Source: a virus. From it: a DNA stretch of 61,865 nucleotides. This document shows, piece by piece, positions 25,413-33,410 of this stretch; within the stretch, counting starts at the first letter, position 1; each line of letters begins with the position of its first letter. The notes beneath the pieces were generated by a model. It was not told the DNA's origin. It did not search any database and saw only the letters and a list, made by a program, of their open reading frames with translations. The position numbers and the translations under genes are program-made. The stretch covers positions 1 to 61,865 of IMG/VR virus record IMGVR_UViG_3300027747_000005; one strand, 5' to 3'.

Positions 25413-26531
25413 TCAGGCGAGAGTAAGAAGTTTGAAGAAGTTGCGCGGCGACTTGAACTTCAGGTTGCCGAGGGTGGACACCACGTAGCGGTACTGCTGC
25501 GTGATTTCGTCATAGAACGGACCTTCTGAATTCAGCAGCTGGCCTTCCATGCACAGGAGTTCGATATTGCCTACAGACAGGCCGTATCCGACACCTGCAG
25601 GAACAGAATTTTCACTGCTGATTTCCACCCCGTCCAGCTCAAAAACATCAGTGAAACCATAGGAGCGGAGGCCGTTTGCGCGGCTGACAATCACTCGCTC
25701 CTTGGAGTCCAGCGTGTTCAGGAAGTCGATGAACAGGCGGCGGTCAAGCAACACCATGTCCACTTGATCTTCCTTGCTGTCGTTGCGGCGGGTCTGGTGA
25801 ATCGCCTCACGCACCGCCTTCACGCAGTTGTCCTTCCACGTTGCCGTCGCACCACCGAAGTAAGTGCTGGTGTAGTTCACCTGGACCGGCGTGAAGAAAT
25901 CGTACTCCGGGTCCGCGTAGCCGTTGGGCCACACGTTGCCCGAAGCCTGCGAGCCACCGTACGCACCCAGCACAGTCGAAAGACCAGCGTAGGTATCGGT
26001 CGGGTAGCAGAACGGGTCGGCCGCATTGGCCGTCCGCTGGGCACCGCTAGTAATGTTAACAGTGCCGTTGCTTCCCATGAAACTTTCGATGCCGTGGAAG
26101 CGCAGTTCGTTGCCAGAGGCATAGCCGTCAACAATCCACTCCTTGGCAAGGTACTGTTCCATGCTGGTAAGCAGTCGGCTGGCCATCTTACCAGCGACGT
26201 TTACAAGAGCCTGGGCCGAGCGGTTCTCCAGCATCTCCTTTTTGTAAATCGCGTCACTAGCTTGCGCACCCCTGAATTCAAGCTCCGCTCGCTTCCAGAG
26301 GTTCTGACGAGCGAAGGTCCGCGGCGTCTCACCATTGTTGCCGGAAGGCGTGTGATTACGGTACTGCAATTCCCAGTCGAAACCCCTGCCTGCCATGTTG
26401 GTGCGGATCTGGCCCGAGCCTTCCAGAGCGGCAAACAACTTGTACTTACGAAGCGATGCAATTTCCTCAACGGCGAGGTGGTTTACAATCGTTGTGGCAA
26501 TAGACCTTGCCCAGTCAGTCGAACTGCTCAT
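25413..26531 (-). CDS. Major capsid protein
   Basis: 372 residues, with features common to HK97-fold capsids: a helical N-arm (RSIATTIVNHLAVEEIASLR), an E-loop-like region (RGFDWELQYRNHTPSGNNGE), a spine helix region (LLTSMEQYLAKEWIVDG) and a C-terminal strand region with YRYVVSTLGNLKFKSPRNFF. It follows a scaffold-like gene with a one-base overlap and precedes the decoration-like protein. The assignment rests on order, size and pattern. Confidence 0.85.
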   Translation of the reverse strand: MSSSTDWARSIATTIVNHLAVEEIASLRKYKLFAALEGSGQIRTNMAGRGFDWELQYRNHTPSGNNGETPRTFARQNLWKRAELEFRGAQASDAIYKKEMLENRSAQALVNVAGKMASRLLTSMEQYLAKEWIVDGYASGNELRFHGIESFMGSNGTVNITSGAQRTANAADPFCYPTDTYAGLSTVLGAYGGSQASGNVWPNGYADPEYDFFTPVQVNYTSTYFGGATATWKDNCVKAVREAIHQTRRNDSKEDQVDMVLLDRRLFIDFLNTLDSKERVIVSRANGLRSYGFTDVFELDGVEISSENSVPAGVGYGLSVGNIELLCMEGQLLNSEGPFYDEITQQYRYVVSTLGNLKFKSPRNFFKLLTLA

Positions 26532-27559
26532 CAGATAACTCCATCGTTAACGAGTTGGCTTCGCAGCCGGTCCTCAAAACTCATCCGCGAGCGCGGTGCC
26601 CGCGGTTCCGTAGTTCCAGCACTTCGATTCGGGGTGCGTGTTGCGCGCTCCCGAAGGAACTGCATGTTCTGTTCTGCCACTGGATCTGCCGGGGGAGCAG
26701 GAGGGGCGGGGGGTGCAGGCGGGGCATAGCCTTGCTGGGGCATCTGCTGCATCTGCTGGTAGCGCATGTTCAGGAGATCCCTCTGGAGCATGCCGGTCGC
26801 ATACTTCCAGCGAGACTCTGCGGACTGGATGCCCAGTTCCTGCGCCTGTGCGATGTACTGCGAGATCGCCTGGCCTTCCCGGGTGGGATTGCCAGCTTGG
26901 TCGTACAACCAGTCGGCGTTCTGTCGCTCCAAGTCAGAAACGTAGTTCTGGGTCTTGTAGGTGTTAAGATGGTTCTGAACCATCTCCTGCGCCTTCTGGA
27001 TTGCGACCTGCTCAACGAAGGGCTTCAGCGTGTTCTCTGGATCAGTGACCAGCTTGCGGGCGAAGTCCGCGGTGTAGCTCTGGTATTCCCTGAGAGCCTG
27101 CTGGGCCTCATACGGAGCGTCGGGGGCGATGACTTCCTTGCCCGTGGCGGGATCTCTGACGATGAAGCTCCTCCAGGTGTCTTTGACCTGGGGAGGGTTC
27201 CACCACTTCGGAGCTTCCGGTTCCTTGGGCTTGGCAGCTTCGGCCTGAGACTTCTTCCAGTTCTCAAACTCCCGCTGGTTGCGCAGGTACTCTTGGGCGT
27301 AGGGAACGACCGATTGGTACTGCTGCAGCTGCCGCTGGGTTTCACCGTAGCCGTTGTAGGCCCGATACAAGTTCTGGGCGATTGAGAGATCGTCCTGACC
27401 CTGGAAGTCGGGGAGATGGCGGAACGCAGCGTAGGGGGTATCAAAGCCGGGAGAAGAAGTCTCCGTACCGGCCGAACTCTCGGCTGGAGAGTCATAGCTC
27501 GCCGTCTGCTCTGTGACGGGAGCGTCCTGCGTCTGGATGTCTGGTGTTTCTTCTGACAT
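26531..27559 (-). CDS. Scaffold-like protein
   Basis: 342 residues, acidic and Gln/Glu-rich with long helices. It has a disordered N-terminus (MSEETPDIQTQDAPVTEQTA), a helical centre (AQNLYRAYNGYGETQRQLQQ, KAQEMVQNHLNTYKTQNYV) and a basic C-terminus (RAPRSRMSFEDRLRSQLVND), which is where scaffolds contact the capsid protein. It lies immediately upstream of the capsid gene, as scaffolds usually do. Confidence 0.75.
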   Translation of the reverse strand: MSEETPDIQTQDAPVTEQTASYDSPAESSAGTETSSPGFDTPYAAFRHLPDFQGQDDLSIAQNLYRAYNGYGETQRQLQQYQSVVPYAQEYLRNQREFENWKKSQAEAAKPKEPEAPKWWNPPQVKDTWRSFIVRDPATGKEVIAPDAPYEAQQALREYQSYTADFARKLVTDPENTLKPFVEQVAIQKAQEMVQNHLNTYKTQNYVSDLERQNADWLYDQAGNPTREGQAISQYIAQAQELGIQSAESRWKYATGMLQRDLLNMRYQQMQQMPQQGYAPPAPPAPPAPPADPVAEQNMQFLRERATRTPNRSAGTTEPRAPRSRMSFEDRLRSQLVNDGVI

Positions 27560-27582
27560 GTAAATCCTTTCGGGGGAAGGGT

Positions 27583-27599
27583 CTACATAGTCAGTGTCC
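27583..27599 (-). promoter_or_regulatory. Minus-strand repeated motif upstream of scaffold
   Basis: Reads GGACACTGACTATGTAG, a variant of the motif at 19449-19468 and 44783-44802, in the 69-base gap before the scaffold-capsid genes. It may drive head gene expression; inferred from recurrence. Confidence 0.3.
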
Positions 27600-27628
27600 T
27601 ATTCCTCGTATTTTGTTACGGGGTAGGG

Positions 27629-28144
27629 TCATCGACGCATTAGCACTTCGATCAGCGGAGCCTGCTTAGTGCCGCCCACGCGCCTTGGATCTGCGTCAAA
27701 CACTTGCCGAGCAGCGTCCATCACATCGTCTGCTCTTCCATCAAAATATCTTGGAGACGATGGGAAATTGAAGACGGCGCGGCGGTTAGTGGATCCACGC
27801 ATTTGCTCTAAGGTCTTCAACAGCATGTCGATGTCCGACTGCGTATTAAGGACATTTGAAGCCATAACAGTGTCGTACTGCTTGGCAAGAGCGTCGTTGC
27901 CGACAGCGTTTCGGCCGAAGTCGTATTCGCTTACATCGCCGCCCGCTCGCCGCAACAACTCAGAATGGTCGTATAGGCCCGTGTGCGGGTTGGGTTTGCC
28001 AGCGCCGAAGTTGAGGATCGTCTCCCCCGGCCGCAACGTGTCGGCAACATACCGCGGAGTAATGGCCTTGCCGCTCACAGCCCCAAGAGAACGTGCCGAA
28101 CGGTTGGCGCGCGCGACCGCTTCCAGAACATCGTCTAGTCCCAT
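27629..28144 (-). CDS. SAM-dependent methyltransferase-like protein
   Basis: 171 residues. ILNFGAGKPNPHTGLYDHSE has the position and shape of the SAM-binding loop. DVSEYDFGRNAV resembles the acidic second strand, and YDTVMASNVLNTQSDIDMLL the strand-4 and following helix. MTases of this kind occur in phages with a VLxFGxGxG loop, and here the loop is less glycine-rich. Target unknown. It lies between virion genes and may be virion-associated or modify DNA or protein. Confidence 0.6.
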   Translation of the reverse strand: MGLDDVLEAVARANRSARSLGAVSGKAITPRYVADTLRPGETILNFGAGKPNPHTGLYDHSELLRRAGGDVSEYDFGRNAVGNDALAKQYDTVMASNVLNTQSDIDMLLKTLEQMRGSTNRRAVFNFPSSPRYFDGRADDVMDAARQVFDADPRRVGGTKQAPLIEVLMRR

Positions 28145-28172
28145 AAAGGACTAGTGCCCTGCTAGCAACGAT

Positions 28173-28763
28173 TTACTGCGCTCCGTACCCACCCCACGCC
28201 GCGCCGCCCATAGCAGCAGAGGCTTTGATGGGGTTGTTGTTTGCCGCGTTGAGAAGCTGCCGAATGGCATGGGTTGCATCATCGGCGCGTGAGGCACCTT
28301 TGAGCATGCGGCCCGCCATGCCGATCCCCATGTACGTGCCTGGGTCGGTCAGCACATCCAGAGTCATTGCAGTGCCTGGTTGGGCGTACTTGCGCCAGTC
28401 GTCAGGCGAATCCATTGTGCCCGCGGCCAACTGTGGCATCAGCGCAGAGGGAAGTGCCCGCAAAGCCAGACCACCGGCCTGCCCGTAGTTGCCCTTCCCC
28501 AGTTCTTGGGCTGAACGGACGAGCGTGTCCCGCGGGCGGCTGGTCATATCCATCACGTACAAGCCAGCATTGTAGGCATCGCTGGCGGCATCGCTGGTGC
28601 GAGTCGGTGTGAGGTTGTTTTGCTGGACGGCCATCCGCTGCTCTGGTGTCATGTAGTCCCAGAACGGACCCTTGTTCTTCTCAAAGCTGGCGCGCTGCGC
28701 CTCCAAGTCGGCCATCTGCTGCGCAGGAGATCCCTGCCAGTATTCGTAGAAGTTGTCAGCCAT
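28173..28763 (-). CDS. Putative virion-internal protein
   Basis: 196 residues. The N-terminus MADNFYEYWQGSPAQQMADL is helical. LDVLTDPGTYMGIGMAGRML resembles VTDPLTYLNPLAILGKGALN in the 1217-residue protein at 54460-58113, suggesting a shared short domain. The C-terminus is Ala/Gly/Asn-rich. Probably a head-internal or ejected component; inferred from that similarity. Confidence 0.55.
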   Translation of the reverse strand: MADNFYEYWQGSPAQQMADLEAQRASFEKNKGPFWDYMTPEQRMAVQQNNLTPTRTSDAASDAYNAGLYVMDMTSRPRDTLVRSAQELGKGNYGQAGGLALRALPSALMPQLAAGTMDSPDDWRKYAQPGTAMTLDVLTDPGTYMGIGMAGRMLKGASRADDATHAIRQLLNAANNNPIKASAAMGGAAWGGYGAQ

Positions 28764-29058
28764 TCTTAGCCTTCTCTATCTTGGCCCGATAGCGCACGCA
28801 GTCTTCCCGTACTTCGGGGTTCGCACGGGTCCATGCCATTAAGTGTCCGTGGACAAGGTGACAAGGATCCGCACATAGCGTGATAAGATTAGTGGGGTCC
28901 AATTCCCGCTTGGGGTCTGTGTGGTACGGGACAATGTGGTGGACATTTAGCCCCTCGGCCTTTCCGCAGGCAACACACTCTGGTTCTTGGAGAAGGTGTT
29001 CCCGTCTTACCTTTGCCCATCCCCCGGCCCGAAGTGGAAAGAACAGCCACCGGAACAT
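28756..29058 (-). CDS. HNH endonuclease
   Basis: 100 residues from ATG 29058, which overlaps the upstream stop (TGATG). CVACGKAEGLNVHHIVPYHT, DPTNLITLCADPCHLVHGHL is a complete HNH motif with the zinc-binding cysteines. A short HNH protein near the packaging genes often acts in DNA cleavage during packaging, but free-standing homing-type nucleases look similar. Confidence 0.85.
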   Translation of the reverse strand: MFRWLFFPLRAGGWAKVRREHLLQEPECVACGKAEGLNVHHIVPYHTDPKRELDPTNLITLCADPCHLVHGHLMAWTRANPEVREDCVRYRAKIEKAKNG

Positions 29059-29285
29059 CACTTGTAACACCACCCCGCAACCGCCCCGCACACAAAATTA
29101 ACGCACCAAACCCAAGGAGCCATAGCTGCGAGCGTGCGATACGATTCGTAGATGTACGCCGGATCATGCGCCATCAATTCGCAGTACCAAGAATTCTCCA
29201 GCACGTACATCTGCCCCAAGGGAACTGAGACTCCGACCCACGCAAACAGATAGGCACCCAGAATAGCGCGCGCCCATCTTTGCAT
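29058..29285 (-). CDS. Small membrane protein
   Basis: 75 residues with two hydrophobic segments (AILGAYLFAWVGVSVPLG and WVWCVNFVCGAVAGWCY) separated by an acidic, tyrosine-rich linker. This topology is compatible with a holin or other inner-membrane protein, but no family is recognised. Stop overlaps the HNH start. Confidence 0.55.
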   Translation of the reverse strand: MQRWARAILGAYLFAWVGVSVPLGQMYVLENSWYCELMAHDPAYIYESYRTLAAMAPWVWCVNFVCGAVAGWCYK

Positions 29286-29319
29286 AGTGACTCATTCCAT
29301 TCGTCTTCAGAGGGAACAA

Positions 29320-29742
29320 TCAACACCCGCTTGCTGAACTGAGAGATCCACCCCACCGCGGCGTGCATTCCCCGCAAGCACAGCGACCTTCCAGATACAA
29401 AGCAGCAAACCGCAGCAACTCCGGGTCATCGCGGAAATGCCCCAAGCCCAGATTGCAACGGCTGCACAGCGCGCCGCGAACCTCGCCTGTTTTGTGGTTA
29501 TGGTCGATAGCCAACTGAATCGATTGCGTCTCACCGCAGATAATGCACTCGCGTATCTGCCGCGCCTCGGCAAACGAAACAACGTCGCTCACGCCGGGGG
29601 GCATGCGAGTCGCCTTTCGGTACTCGCTGCGGCATTGCTTGCACCAAGAATCCAAGCCATTCTTCTTGCGAGCGTTCTTGGGGAAGAAGGTTGCGGTGGC
29701 TTCTTTAGCCTCGCCGCACTTAGTGCAGGTCAGCAGTTCCAC
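29320..29742 (-). CDS. Recombination endonuclease VII-like nuclease
   Basis: 140 residues. The N-terminal zinc ribbon is CTKCGEAKEATATFF with CKQCRSEYRK. Then come CIICGETQSIQLAIDHNHKT and GEVRGALCSRCNLGLGHF, DDPELLRFAALYLEG, which is the endonuclease VII His-Me finger signature. It resolves branched DNA, for example before packaging. A second, longer member of the family is at 42168-42821. Confidence 0.88.
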   Translation of the reverse strand: MELLTCTKCGEAKEATATFFPKNARKKNGLDSWCKQCRSEYRKATRMPPGVSDVVSFAEARQIRECIICGETQSIQLAIDHNHKTGEVRGALCSRCNLGLGHFRDDPELLRFAALYLEGRCACGECTPRWGGSLSSASGC

Positions 29743-29999
29743 GCCCGCCTCGCCTTTCGCAAACGGCTATCGGGATCCGCGGCGGCTTCGGGCCACATCT
29801 TCATCTGACCAGCACTTCGGGCGCAGAAGGAATCCCTCCTCGGCCCGCCTTCTGGCTGGGGTGCTTGGAGATGGGCACCATTGGCGCGGTTGTAACTCTC
29901 CCGGCCACGCTCATTCAGCCCGCCTTCAGGATCCTGCCCCTCCTTGCGGCTCCATGCACCAGCCTTCAACTGGCGGATCTTGTCACCCTCTCTGTCCAC
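29730..29999 (-). CDS. Conserved small phage protein (RRDSFCAR...RKARRAWNC type)
   Basis: 89 residues from GTG 29999, with GGAAGG five bases upstream. GGLNERGRESYNRANGAHLQ, RRDSFCARSAGQM and RLRKARRAWNC form a signature very common in tailed phages (a domain of unknown function, DUF6321 if I recall the number correctly), often near head or packaging genes. Role unknown. Overlaps the upstream small gene. Confidence 0.8.
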   Translation of the reverse strand: MDREGDKIRQLKAGAWSRKEGQDPEGGLNERGRESYNRANGAHLQAPQPEGGPRRDSFCARSAGQMKMWPEAAADPDSRLRKARRAWNC

Positions 30000-30138
30000 T
30001 GACCTTCCTCCATTGCTTGGAATCGGGGTAGTCCTTGTCACCAGGCTTAGCCGGTGCCTCGCCCCGTTCACGCTTGGCGTGGATGTTGGCCCACAAGCCC
30101 TTCTTCAATTCCCGAATCTTCCCACCTTCTTTGTCCAT
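29983..30138 (-). CDS. Small basic protein
   Basis: 51 residues: MDKEGGKIRELKKGLWANIH, AKRERGEAPAKPGDKDYPDS. Its N-terminus (MDKEGGKIRELK) resembles the N-terminus of the next gene (VDREGDKIRQLK), so the two may have arisen by duplication, the downstream copy carrying the extra conserved domain. ATG follows GGGACGAGTA. No function recognised. Confidence 0.6.
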   Translation of the reverse strand: MDKEGGKIRELKKGLWANIHAKRERGEAPAKPGDKDYPDSKQWRKVSGQRG

Positions 30139-30168
30139 TACTCGTCCCAGTCGTCATCAAAGAGGAAG

Positions 30169-30690
30169 TCAAACATCGACCCACCGACCGTCAACGAATT
30201 GGCGATTAGTAACACCAGACGTTAACTGCTTCTGGAGCATGCGATCCTTCTCCCGCTCCTGCTGCTCCGCGGCCAGCCGCTGAAGGAGAGCCTCTTGGCG
30301 CATGGCCTCCATCTCTGTCTCATGCTCCATCCGGCGCTGTTCACGCAGCTGAGCTACCCGGGAGTCGTTCTCGTCCTGGTAGGCGTTCTGAACGTCATCG
30401 ACCATCCCGCCCAGGTGCTGTGCCTGCGCAGCGGGTCCAAAATCGTTTATAAAGCCTTGTTGCATCGAATGGCTCTGGGAGTAGGGCTGCATATTGAACG
30501 GCCGTCTAATCGCTTGCTGGGGCGCTTCCTGCGCATCTGGCTCGTCCTGGTCGTTGCTGAGTACCTGCTGGCGATCACTGAGGTACTTGGCGCGCTCAGC
30601 TGGAGTCAGGGTTCCCAGGTACTGGCGCATCTGGGTGTCGCCCTGCTTGGCGAGGAAATTGCGCGCGCGTTGCTGTTCGTAGCTAGTGGC
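30169..30690 (-). CDS. Gln-rich helical protein
   Basis: 173 residues from the ATG with TAGGAGGG six bases upstream (MATSYEQQRARNFLAKQGDT). Rich in Gln, Glu, Arg and Met with long coiled-coil-like stretches (REQRRMEHETEMEAMRQEAL, LQRLAAEQQEREKDRMLQKQ). No enzyme motif. It starts the operon that runs into the head genes. Confidence 0.6.
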   Translation of the reverse strand, partial: ATSYEQQRARNFLAKQGDTQMRQYLGTLTPAERAKYLSDRQQVLSNDQDEPDAQEAPQQAIRRPFNMQPYSQSHSMQQGFINDFGPAAQAQHLGGMVDDVQNAYQDENDSRVAQLREQRRMEHETEMEAMRQEALLQRLAAEQQEREKDRMLQKQLTSGVTNRQFVDGRWVDV

Positions 30691-31128
30691 CATCTGGACC
30701 CTCCTACAAGGCAAGTGCCCCGCGGCGACAGCGGGCACGCAGAGGGCGCAGAAACAAGGCCCAGATGGCTGGCGACACGCAGCCGGTTTCAGCTTTCGGG
30801 CTTTGGGAAACGCGGAAAAAGCGACATGTGGGGGCTAGAGGGTGGAAAAAATCCAGGGGTGGATATGACTGAATACCGCTATCGATCTGGGGGTGGGAGG
30901 GGGGTATTCGGCATGTCGCCTACCCTCCCTCCCGTTCCCTAAGCCTATGGCCTGCATAGACTTAGCTCACTCTCTCCGATTACGCACAGGAAACCTGCGA
31001 AGCTTACGTTTTCGTAAGGCGACGTTTTTTTCCGGCGGCGGCTTGGGATGCATCGCCGCCCCCCCAAACGCGACCGGCCCCGCGTCCATCTAAGGAAGCG
31101 GGGCCGGTCCATCGTCGCCTGCCTTGCC
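30691..31128. other. Non-coding gap with G-runs and hairpins
   Basis: No convincing gene. It holds a G-quadruplex-like run on the plus strand (30889-30904, G5TG3AG6) and a matching run on the minus strand (30919-30933). A CTTACG-TTTT-CGTAAG hairpin follows, with a T7 run a few bases further on the plus strand (about 31003-31028), and a GGCGGCG/CGCCGCC hairpin lies near 31035-31060. A terminator for the gene to the right is at 31072-31109. A packaging or replication site is possible but not shown. Confidence 0.5.
31072..31109 (-). terminator. Strong hairpin terminator after the divergent gene
   Basis: GACCGGCCCCGC and GCGGGGCCGGTC form a perfect 12-bp stem with a 14-base loop, 20 bases past the stop of the 250-residue gene. 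The T-run after it on the minus strand is short (GTTT), so efficiency is uncertain. Confidence 0.6.
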
Positions 31129-31881
31129 TTACTCTGCCTTCGCACGCCATGTGGTACGGTTCGCAAGGTCATCCGTTGTCCATGGGCTGGCCGTCACGGG
31201 TTCGCGGTTCGGTACAAACCGGCCCCGCTCGTCCCGGCCGAGCATCGCCCATGCTGCGATATCGGCTGACACTGGCACTGTCCGGCTCTTGCCGATATCC
31301 CGGTTTGCTACTGTACCCTTGTGCAGCACGCCATGGATGGTGACCGTCTCCCAACGGATGGCCGTATGAGTGTCGTAGCGTCCCTCCACAACTAGGATAC
31401 GCTCCCGGCGATTCCGGCCCCGTACGGCCTTCCTGCGGCTTTTACGTTGCCTATCGGAAACGTAGCGTAGCCCCTGCTGTGCTGCCTCTTTAGCCAAGAG
31501 AATGGCGAGCGGAGAGGGAGTGCGGGAATCCTCACTGGTGCCGGTTGACGGGGTAGCATCCCATCCCTCCGCCTGCTGCTGCTTTGCCAGTTTGGCAACT
31601 TTCCTGCGCTCCCTGTGATCGTCTGCCGTTTGGCCGAACCATCCTCGCATTCTCCATTTGCGAGCGTGCGAGGCTGCGGCGTGTTGGTGGCTTTCGGGAG
31701 TCCATTCCGAATAGTCTGCCGTTTGCCAGTCATAGATGATTCTCGCTACTACCTCTTCTCGCCCATCAAGAGAGAGGGGGGCCGGACAATCCGGCTGCGA
31801 ATGTTTGGACACGTACCGTCGAACGAAAAGCATCGTCTGCTTGGCGACGATATTGGACACGGTAAGAGGATTGTAAGACAT
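31129..31881 (-). CDS. Unknown protein, single gene divergent from the early operon
   Basis: 250 residues, basic, with Arg/Lys-rich segments in the middle (SDRQRKSRRKAVRGRNRRER) and no recognised domain. It starts at ATG 31881 with GGAG eight bases upstream, directly below a copy of the early promoter, and ends before a strong hairpin, so it is probably monocistronic. Its position opposite the early operon would suit a regulator or a host-takeover protein; this is inference only. Confidence 0.65.
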   Translation of the reverse strand: MSYNPLTVSNIVAKQTMLFVRRYVSKHSQPDCPAPLSLDGREEVVARIIYDWQTADYSEWTPESHQHAAASHARKWRMRGWFGQTADDHRERRKVAKLAKQQQAEGWDATPSTGTSEDSRTPSPLAILLAKEAAQQGLRYVSDRQRKSRRKAVRGRNRRERILVVEGRYDTHTAIRWETVTIHGVLHKGTVANRDIGKSRTVPVSADIAAWAMLGRDERGRFVPNREPVTASPWTTDDLANRTTWRAKAE

Positions 31882-31897
31882 GGTTCGTTCTCCGTTG

Positions 31898-31925
31898 CTA
31901 TTACTACTGCGTTGGGCCGGAACAA
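31898..31925 (-). promoter_or_regulatory. Repeated early promoter, copy 1
   Basis: Minus strand TTGTTC, 16-base spacer, TAATAG, with AACGCAGTAG conserved at the 3' end of the spacer. It lies 16 bases above the ATG at 31881 and overlaps no gene. The same elements recur at 32000-32027 and 32169-32196, and partly at 33528-33554. Confidence 0.65.
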
Positions 31926-31999
31926 TTCCTGCCGCACGCCACTATTTCTATCGTCTCTATATAGCCATGTCAATAAAAATCTTTCGCCCTTCCCAAGAT

Positions 32000-32027
32000 T
32001 TGTTCTAGGGTAACGCAGTAGTAATAG
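32000..32027 (+). promoter_or_regulatory. Repeated early promoter, copy 2
   Basis: TTGTTC, 16-base spacer ending AACGCAGTAG, TAATAG, then GTGTCAACGAA. It would give a leader of about 250 bases before the first well-supported early gene, containing two hairpins (32110-32127 and 32147-32169). Confidence 0.65.
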
Positions 32028-32109
32028 TGTCAACGAAAAACACTCACCAAGTGTAATCGATGACAGTGCCGATACTGTGCGGCGACACTATAAGCCGTGC
32101 AATCAGCGA

Positions 32110-32169
32110 TGGAGCAAGACTGCTCCATACTCTGCGCCCAGTGAACATTCCCGATAATTTTTCGGGAAT
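32110..32169 (+). other. Two hairpins between early promoters
   Basis: TGGAGCA-AGAC-TGCTCCA (32110-32127) is a 7-bp stem with a 4-base loop. ATTCCCGA-TAATTTT-TCGGGAAT (32147-32169) is an 8-bp stem whose end touches the -35 of promoter copy 3. They could be an operator or an attenuator; no T-run follows. A 40-codon frame across them (32058-32180) lacks a ribosome site. Confidence 0.4.
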
Positions 32170-32196
32170 TGTTCTCTGGTAACGCAGTAGTAATTC
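32169..32196 (+). promoter_or_regulatory. Repeated early promoter, copy 3
   Basis: TTGTTC, 16-base spacer ending AACGCAGTAG, TAATTC. It is the nearest promoter to the early operon, and its -35 abuts the 8-bp hairpin at 32147-32169, which suggests regulation there. Confidence 0.65.
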
Positions 32197-32284
32197 GCTC
32201 AACAAATGACGAACAATTCGCCGCACATCGCACGCAGGATGCGTGTTGCTACTGTGCATGCGGGCAGCGCAGGGAGGCGCTACA

Positions 32285-32362
32285 ATGGAACGACATATTA
32301 CCGTGTTCGGTATTGCGGTCTGCATGTTCATCTGCTGGGTGTCCCAGCTGTGGGCGTGGTGA
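32285..32362 (+). CDS. 25-residue single-pass membrane peptide
   Basis: ATG at 32285 is preceded by GGGAGG at a good distance and encodes MERHITVFGIAVCMFICWVS plus QLWAW before TGA. Almost the whole peptide is one hydrophobic helix. As the first coding unit after the early promoters it may be a small host-membrane effector; too short for family assignment. Confidence 0.45.
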   Translation: MERHITVFGIAVCMFICWVSQLWAW

Positions 32363-32480
32363 CGACATCCGATCACGGGCAGGTGGCACTAGGTGACTAG
32401 GTCAAATATAGGTGACCAAGTCCAGCCGCCTGCCCGCGTTCCGGTGCCGTTGTGGTTCCGGTTTCTTTCAGGAGGTGCGT

Positions 32481-33272
32481 ATGGTCGCAAGATCACGCAC
32501 CGTCAAGCCACTGGGTGTCATTCTGCACCGTGGTCAGTCTGCCTTCGATGGTTCGCCCTACGTGGTGATCATGCCACTGGGCAAGCCATCCAAGAATGGC
32601 AAGACGGGCAAGATGCTTCAGACCTACATTCTTAGGTCACATGTGCATCCAGTGGTGGCGGTGCGCAATGGGGGCGACGTTGGTATCTGCAACGATTGCC
32701 CTATGCGTGGTCTGGATGGACGCAAGCGGTTCCGTGCTTGCTATGTGAACGTCGGGCAGGGGCCGACAATGGTCTACGATGCGTTCAAGCGTGGGCGCTA
32801 CGTTGACTATGTTCCCTCCCTGCATGATGAATTCATCCGGGGCCGTAAGGTGCGGTTCGGCACCTACGGAGAGCCGGTGCTTATTCCCTTGGAGTTGGTG
32901 CAGCATCTGGTCAGCCTTTCATCGGGCTGGACGGGCTACACCCACCAATGGGCGAACCTGCACTTTGCAGGCTATCGGCAGTATCTCATGGCCAGTGTGC
33001 ATGGTCTTACGGGGCCGTGGTCACGGGAGCATGCAAAGTCTCTTGGCTGGCGCACCTTCCGCACCAAGCGTGCAGGTGAACCGGCTGCGGGTGAGATTCT
33101 CTGCCCAGCCTCTCTGGAAGCTGGCAAGCGACTGACCTGCGAGCAGTGCCGTCTGTGTGACGGTGCCGGTACTCGCAAGGCCGGTCTGCAGATGGTGGAT
33201 ATCTACATACCTGGGCATGGTGGCAAGGCGATTATGTCTGCCGTTGCCAACCTGCCCATTCTCCAAGGATGA
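32481..33272 (+). CDS. Conserved phage protein with Cys-rich motifs (DUF7227-like)
   Basis: 263 residues from ATG 32481, which follows CAGGAGGT. The order LGVILHRGQSAFDGSPYVVI, YILRSHVHPVVAVRNGGDVG, CNDCPMRG, CYVNVGQGP, SGWTGYTHQW, ILCPAS...RLTCEQCRLCDGAG marks a family widespread in phages and plasmids (DUF7227 if I recall the number correctly). The clustered cysteines suggest metal binding. Biochemical role unknown. First large gene of the early operon. Confidence 0.8.
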   Translation: MVARSRTVKPLGVILHRGQSAFDGSPYVVIMPLGKPSKNGKTGKMLQTYILRSHVHPVVAVRNGGDVGICNDCPMRGLDGRKRFRACYVNVGQGPTMVYDAFKRGRYVDYVPSLHDEFIRGRKVRFGTYGEPVLIPLELVQHLVSLSSGWTGYTHQWANLHFAGYRQYLMASVHGLTGPWSREHAKSLGWRTFRTKRAGEPAAGEILCPASLEAGKRLTCEQCRLCDGAGTRKAGLQMVDIYIPGHGGKAIMSAVANLPILQG

Positions 33273-33280
33273 GGTGTGAT

Positions 33281-33409
33281 ATGTGGGCCGTTCGTACCGC
33301 GCGTCGATATCTGGCGGTGTTCAATGACCGCTGGGAAGCAGAGCAGTGGTTGCGTGATTGGGTGTCCATCCATGGGCACCGCGCCTACCTCGCAAGAACG
33401 GAGGTCTGA
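33281..33409 (+). CDS. Small early protein
   Basis: 42 residues: MWAVRTARRYLAVFNDRWEA, EQWLRDWVSIHGHRAYLART. GAGGTG sits just upstream of the ATG. Helical and Trp/Arg-rich; no family recognised. Same operon as the amidotransferase pair. Confidence 0.6.
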   Translation: MWAVRTARRYLAVFNDRWEAEQWLRDWVSIHGHRAYLARTEV

Positions 33410-33410
33410 C

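Noticed and set aside
30138-30176. 12-codon frame MFDFLFDDDWDE between two small genes
   Set aside because: Too short, and the ribosome site serves the next gene equally well; kept as a possible coupling peptide only.
32058-32180. 40-codon plus-strand frame between promoter copies 2 and 3
   Set aside because: It has no ribosome site and crosses two hairpins and a promoter; more likely leader RNA.
32000-32196. CRISPR-like repeat pair (similar sequences 169 bases apart)
   Set aside because: The similarity is limited to promoter elements, spacing is irregular and one copy is inverted; not a CRISPR array.
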